From Synanceia verrucosa (lineage: Eukaryota > Chordata > Actinopteri > Perciformes > Synanceiidae), in NCBI GenBank assembly GCA_029721515.1, contig CM056566.1, positions 22,082,769 to 22,146,768 on the forward strand: DNA of 64,000 nt, read 5' to 3'. Below, in pieces: positions 59,111 to 64,000 of the stretch. The translations under genes were made by a program, and so were the position numbers. A model generated the notes under the pieces. That model was not told the origin of the DNA. It searched no databases and saw nothing but the letters and a program-made list of their open reading frames with translations. Each line of letters begins with the position of its first letter. Position 1 is the first letter of the stretch.

Positions 59111-60109
59111 AAATTTAGAAAAGACGTTAGCGAGGACCGTCGGGTCATGTCACGACTCACCACACTTTAATTCCTTCTGTTCTTCCGTTTCCTGTTTCCT
59201 GTCTATTTGTTACTTGTTAACATTAGCCTACATGTTTGATCGGGCAGTCAAACATACGGCTCGAGAGCCAAAACCGGCCCACTGGATGACTGGATGTCTT
59301 TACTTCCAGTTTGTCAATAAAATGACATACAGGCTGTGTGACAAGAGAAAACTGGGCTGAATGTGGCCCCTGAGCTAAAATTAGTTTGACACCCAGATGC
59401 CCCACTGGGGAGGGAGGGTCAGGTAAGACAAATGTTAAACATAAGACGTAAAGGAAAACATTATTGTCCACCCACATGCATATTTGTAGAGCCACACTGT
59501 GTAGAAGCAAAAGATGAGATGCCAATAAGAGAATCCACCAGCTGTCAAATCACTTTAAAAAAAGAAAGCGTTAGTGTAGATTAAATCCCAACACAGTAAC
59601 TAGTAAATATTCACAGAGTAAAAGTAAACAAGCTGACTTATATTTTATTTATTCAGTGTGCTGGCTCACGGGCAGTGTATATTAATAAACATTATGCCAG
59701 GGGGCGAGTAATCATCTGTCGTCCCTGGCCAGTTGCCAGCCTAAAATCAAGAAATGTGTTCAAAACAATAATCATGATATTAAGGCAGCAGTAAAAGCAG
59801 GGTAAATTACAGTCTGCTGCAAAAAAACAAACAAACCAAATAAGCAGAATTCCATAAAATCAATATGCAGGGTGGAGAAACGTTTTACGCACAAAGCAAA
59901 GCTAGTTTTATGGAGTGAGTTTGACTGACTGAAGAAGGATCGTTATGGCCAAAAAACTGTTAACTACTAAAAATGCTCATCATGATCAGCTGAAGGGAAG
60001 GATCTAGTGGTGGCTGAAGACACGCCTTCATCATCCTCTAAATCTCTGTGGTGTGACTGTCGTCCTGCCGCTCGTTTACTCTGCTTTTACTGCTGCTCAT
60101 GTCCGGACC

Positions 60110-61573
60110 ACCGAGTGTTAGGGCCGCATTGAGATTTACAAGAATAAAGCCGTAAATTTACGAGAATAAAGTCGTAAATTTACAAGATAAAGGTAGTAAT
60201 TTATAAAATTAAAGTCATTATTTATGAGATTAAAGTCATTATTTACCAGATTAAAGTCATACATTTACAAGATTAAAGTCATTATTTACCAGATTAAAGT
60301 CATACATTTACAAGAATAAAGTCATTATTTACCAGATTAAAGTCATACATTTACAAGATTAAAGTCATTATTTACCAGATTAAAGTCATACATTTACAAG
60401 ATTAAAGTCATTATTTACCAGATTAAAGTCATACATTTACAAGAATAAAGTCATTATTTACCAGATTAAAGTCATACATTTACAAGAATAAAGTCATTAT
60501 TTACCAGATTAAAGTCATACATTTACAAGAATAAAGTCATTATTTACCAGATTAAAGTCATACATTTACAAGAATAAAGTCATTATTTTCCAGATTAAAG
60601 TCATACATTTACAAGATTAAAGTCATTATTTACCAGATTAAAGTCATACATTTACAAGAATAAAGTCATTATTTACCAGATTAAAGTCATACATTTACAA
60701 GAATAAAGTCATTATTTACCAGATTAAAGTCATACATTTACAAGATTAAAGTCATTATTTACCAGATTAAAGTCATACATTTACAAGATTAAAGTCATTA
60801 TTTACCAGATTAAAGTCATACATTTACAAGAATAAAGTCATTATTTACCAGATTAAAGTCATACATTTACAAGAATAAAGTCATTATTTACCAGATTAAA
60901 GTCATACATTTACAAGAATAAAGTCATTATTTACCAGATTAAAGTCATACATTTACAAGAATAAAGTCATTATTTACCAGATTAAAGTCATACATTTACA
61001 AGAATAAAGTCATTATTTACCAGATTAAAGTCATACATTTACAAGATTAAAGTCATTATTTTCCAGATTAAAGTCATACATTTACAAGAATAAAGTCATT
61101 ATTTACCAGATTAAAGTCATACATTTACAAGAATAAAGTCATTATTTACCAGATTAAAGTCATACATTTACAAGATTAAAGTCATTATTTACCAGATTAA
61201 AGTCATACATTTACAAGATTAAAGTTGTAAATTTACAAGAATAAAGATTTAAATTTACAAGAATAAAGTCATTATTTTACAAGATTAAAGTAATAAATTT
61301 ACCAGATTAAAGTCATAAATTTACCAGATTAAAGTTGTACTTTTATGAGAATAAAGTCATAATATTCTAACGTGTTGCTGTAGGTGATGAGAGGTTAAAA
61401 ATATTTTTGGTAAAGTTAGAAAGATATGGGCAGATTCCTGGATTAATAAGGAATTATTCTCATAAATTATGACTTTATTCTCATAAAATTCCCATTTTAT
61501 TCTCTTAAATAATGGCTTAATTCTCAAAGTCTGTATACAAAATATCTCAGTGTGGCCCTAACACTCTGTCGTA
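60110..61573 (+). mobile_element. Inverted-repeat element expanded by a 43-bp satellite
   Basis: The ends are AGTGTTAGGGCCGCATTGAG and TCTCAGTGTGGCCCTAACAC, inverted. From about 60225 to 61220 the unit ACCAGATTAAAGTCATACAT plus a 23-base partner repeats about 23 times at 43 bp; the unit itself is two related ~21-bp halves. The right arm (61380-61560) matches 29820-30150 inverted. No target duplication is obvious. Confidence 0.8.
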
Positions 61574-63271
61574 TGTCTGACTTATTGTTTTAAACTCATT
61601 TTTTGAGCTTCGGCTGCCAACAGGCCAGGGACTATGGATAAAAACTATGCCAATCTTTATTAATAAGCACTGAGCAAATACCCTGAATAAATATAAATAA
61701 AATGAACTATTATTTTACTGCGGGGCAGACATATTCAGTTTGTTGACTTCTGCTCTGAATGTTTATTAGACAGATACTGTGTTGGGTTTCCCATTGGGAT
61801 TTAATTTCGACTGATACTTCTTTTTTGGGCACGAGGCTCGGCGAAGGTAATTTGACAGCTGGTATATTCTGTTGTCGGCAGAAGCCTCATATTTTAGTAT
61901 AAACAGATGAAATATACATTTGCGTTTTCACTCTTTAAATAACTCCGCTCCTGCATTCGCTGGAAAAAAAAAAAAAAAAACAAGCGGTGAAGAAGCAGAG
62001 GAGCACATTAGGATTGACAGCGCCATGTATCAGCCCACAGGCAGCCAAATGTGGGAGTCGTCGTGGGCTCATGGTGGCCTCGCTGCCTTCTGGAGTGTGC
62101 ATCCTCCACAGGAAGCATCTCATCAGTGGATGTCTGCCGGCACACTCTGCTGAAAAGTACTCCAGTCCCACGCCGTCACTTGGACTCACTTCCTGCATCA
62201 CTTTATCCAGGGCTTCTTTTCCTGAACAGCGGAAATGTACTTTTTTTTTCTACCTGCCCCTGTCCAGTATTTGACATTTGAGTAGTTGCACTTGCTGTTG
62301 CACATTTTTAATATATTCTAATTATTTGAAAAAAGTCTCAGCCCTGCTGGCTCGGTACCTGCAGGCTGTCATTAGACGAGCACCTGAAATAGTCATTGAG
62401 CAGCAGCTCAAAGTGCTGCCGCTGTGTTATATGTAAATCACGGTATCACAGTCGCATCTTTACATTCAATCCTGTTAAACTTTAGTTTCGCGGGAAGTTA
62501 AAAGTGTGCTTATGATAGCGTCTCGTACACCGTGGCTCATTAACTCAGAAGTTTGGTGCAAAGGAAGCAACTTTTCTTAATGCTAAAAACAGTTCCTGTG
62601 CTCCGGGGGAGTTTGTGTAGGTGGCCCTGAAGTGAAAACAGAGAGGAGCGAAACTAATGAATAAGCAGCAGAGGTGATTCTCACCACTTCATCTCATTTC
62701 TCAGGTTTGTTAGACGTCAGCCTCTCAGGGACAAACAGAGGGAGGGCTTCAACAGTTGGTCAATGGGATACATGTGAATCCATCTGTGGTGATTTGAAAT
62801 GATCGCCAGCTGTGAGGCTCTTTCCAGCATGGACTCATTACATTACGCTTCTATCATTTCATTAACATCACACTGATAGAGCTTCACTTATCACAACTAG
62901 TGGCTGCTACTGTATATTTGCTGCCCAATTTGGCGTGATTGGTGTGAATAACGATGCACGGCAGCGTCCACATGCACAGATGGAGCCCTCTCAAATGGAG
63001 CGGTATGCTCGTCTCTGCAAAGATGAATGTCGAAATTCACGCTTTTCAAAAGCTTGTATTAACAGCGTGAGGGTTTTGATGTGTGGCGATTTGTTTGTGA
63101 TGTTGGCGGGAGCTTGTGAAAACTGCATGTAAAGCATCGCATAACCTGGAAACAGGGCGGTCAGCCAAGCTAACGTCAAAGATGGCATCGTCAGGCTGAG
63201 CAGGTCCTCCGTTATCCCTGATGATAATCAATCAATCAAATATCTGAGGCAGTGAACACAATATCTGTGCA

Positions 63272-63646
63272 TTAACGCTTTGCCTGTGAGTAATGCTGGG
63301 GCTTCTGGGAGATGTAGTCAGAGCATAAAGAGACAGTATACACCACAGAGATCAAAACAGGAAGTGGAGACGATCGAGATTAGAGAGCAAAACAAACAGA
63401 ATGTGGACAAAAAGTGGTGATTTTGGTGAAAGTGTCCTCTACTCTACCTCTGATAAAACAAGAATGGAACAAGATAAAAACAAACATTTTTTTCATGATG
63501 AAATAGAGAGTCTCTTCTTTCATTTGAGCTATTCACTGTTTTCAGAGTCATAGTACGAAATATTCTGTGGGTCTAGAAATATGACTGAAAATGGACAAAA
63601 ACACTGAAACAAGACACTTTCTGTTTTATGGCACTCAATGAGTTAA
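63272..63646 (+). mobile_element. TTAA-flanked miniature transposon, copy P6
   Basis: TTAACGCTTTGCC at the left, with a deletion just inside it, and GGCACTCAATGAGTTAA at the right. GCTTCTGGGAGATGTAGT is at 63301-63318. The interior is close to P4 and P5. Confidence 0.8.
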
Positions 63647-63936
63647 ATGACAACTTGTTTTTCAAAAAAACTCAACAATTGTTGTCAAATACAGTCCAAA
63701 TTTCACGTAAAGTTGCTCAGTCTGGTGCCAACACTGGCTGCTAAACCTCAGCAAAGACAAATCTTCATGTTTACTTTAGTTTCAAGGAGAACAAGGTTCA
63801 AAACTGTGCCGTCAATCAGAGCCAAGAGAAACTTATCTAATAAGAGAAAAAAAACAGAAACATCAAAGTAAAGCCTGAGCAGACAAAGTGCAGCAGTGAA
63901 TGCCGACGACACAATCTGGCAAAGACACAGTGGAGA

Positions 63937-63988
63937 TGAGCGGTGTATATATATATATAGTGTTCATATATATATAGAGAGAGAGAGG
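63937..63988 (+). repeat. (TA)n and (GA)n microsatellites
   Basis: Two TATATATA runs separated by GTGTTCA, followed by GAGAGAGAGA at the right edge of the window. Confidence 0.9.
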
Positions 63989-64000
63989 CTAATCAGGGGA

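Larger units (their letters stand above)
44286..64000. other. Gene-free region downstream of ndufa10
   Basis: No convincing exon was found in 19.7 kb. Repeats and elements are listed separately. The stretches 44286-45290, 46381-47270, 48432-49230, 52600-53302, 53746-55290, 56285-57960, 59111-60109 and 61574-63271 hold nothing I can name. An open stretch of 131 codons on the minus strand at 49182-48787 lacks any family match and is not called. In human 2q37.3 the neighbour on this side of NDUFA10 is HDAC4, so this may be distal upstream DNA of hdac4; that is inference from synteny. Confidence 0.6.

Noticed and set aside
60225..61220. Regular ~21/22-bp alternation resembling a CRISPR array
   Set aside because: Both parts of the 43-bp unit repeat, there are no unique spacers and no cas genes, and this is animal DNA. 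The same applies to the arrays at 35177 and 47430.

Overview
This window looks like nuclear DNA from a teleost fish, probably a spiny-rayed one. The genes have small exons with GT..AG introns. The DNA is AT-rich and full of hAT-like and TTAA-flanked miniature transposons, LINE remnants with reverse-transcriptase motifs, a V-SINE-like element and many micro- and minisatellites. The species call is inference; no mitochondrial, rRNA or species-specific marker is present.

Two protein-coding genes can be supported, arranged head to head. (1) Minus strand: the 5' end of an aryl hydrocarbon receptor (ahr) family gene. Exon 1 is at 24156-24098 and exon 2, the bHLH exon, at 14000-13810. The PAS exons lie beyond the left edge, so intron 2 is longer than 13.8 kb. 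(2) Plus strand: a complete ndufa10 gene (mitochondrial complex I subunit) in ten coding exons from 37061 to 44204. All exons join in frame to give 355 residues, with a poly(A) signal at 44280. The 12.9 kb between the two start codons holds both promoters and many repeats.

Layout: 1-24.1 kb, ahr introns 2 and 1, packed with nested DNA transposons; 24.2-37.0 kb, divergent intergenic region with LINE tails, a palindromic cluster, an 83-bp tandem array and a tRNA-derived SINE; 37.06-44.3 kb, ndufa10, with a V-SINE, LINE and DNA-transposon copies in its introns; 44.3-64 kb, no recognisable gene but LINE remnants, four sizeable tandem arrays (about 190, 62, 43 and 43 bp periods), a foldback element and more TTAA elements. 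From vertebrate gene order at human 2q37 (HDAC4 next to NDUFA10) this last stretch may be the upstream flank of hdac4, but no hdac4 exon is seen.

I found no new enzymatic or defence system. The most interesting material is in the repeats: (a) a piggyBac-style TTAA element with six copies, one with a paralogous empty site proving TTAA duplication, and four carrying a motif that resembles the ZNF143/THAP11 site; (b) an element family with three independent perfect 5-bp target duplications; (c) a hAT-like family with 8-bp duplications, including one perfect pair; (d) an inverted-repeat element bearing an expanded 43-bp satellite; and (e) a minisatellite inside a LINE remnant that is open in all three forward frames.
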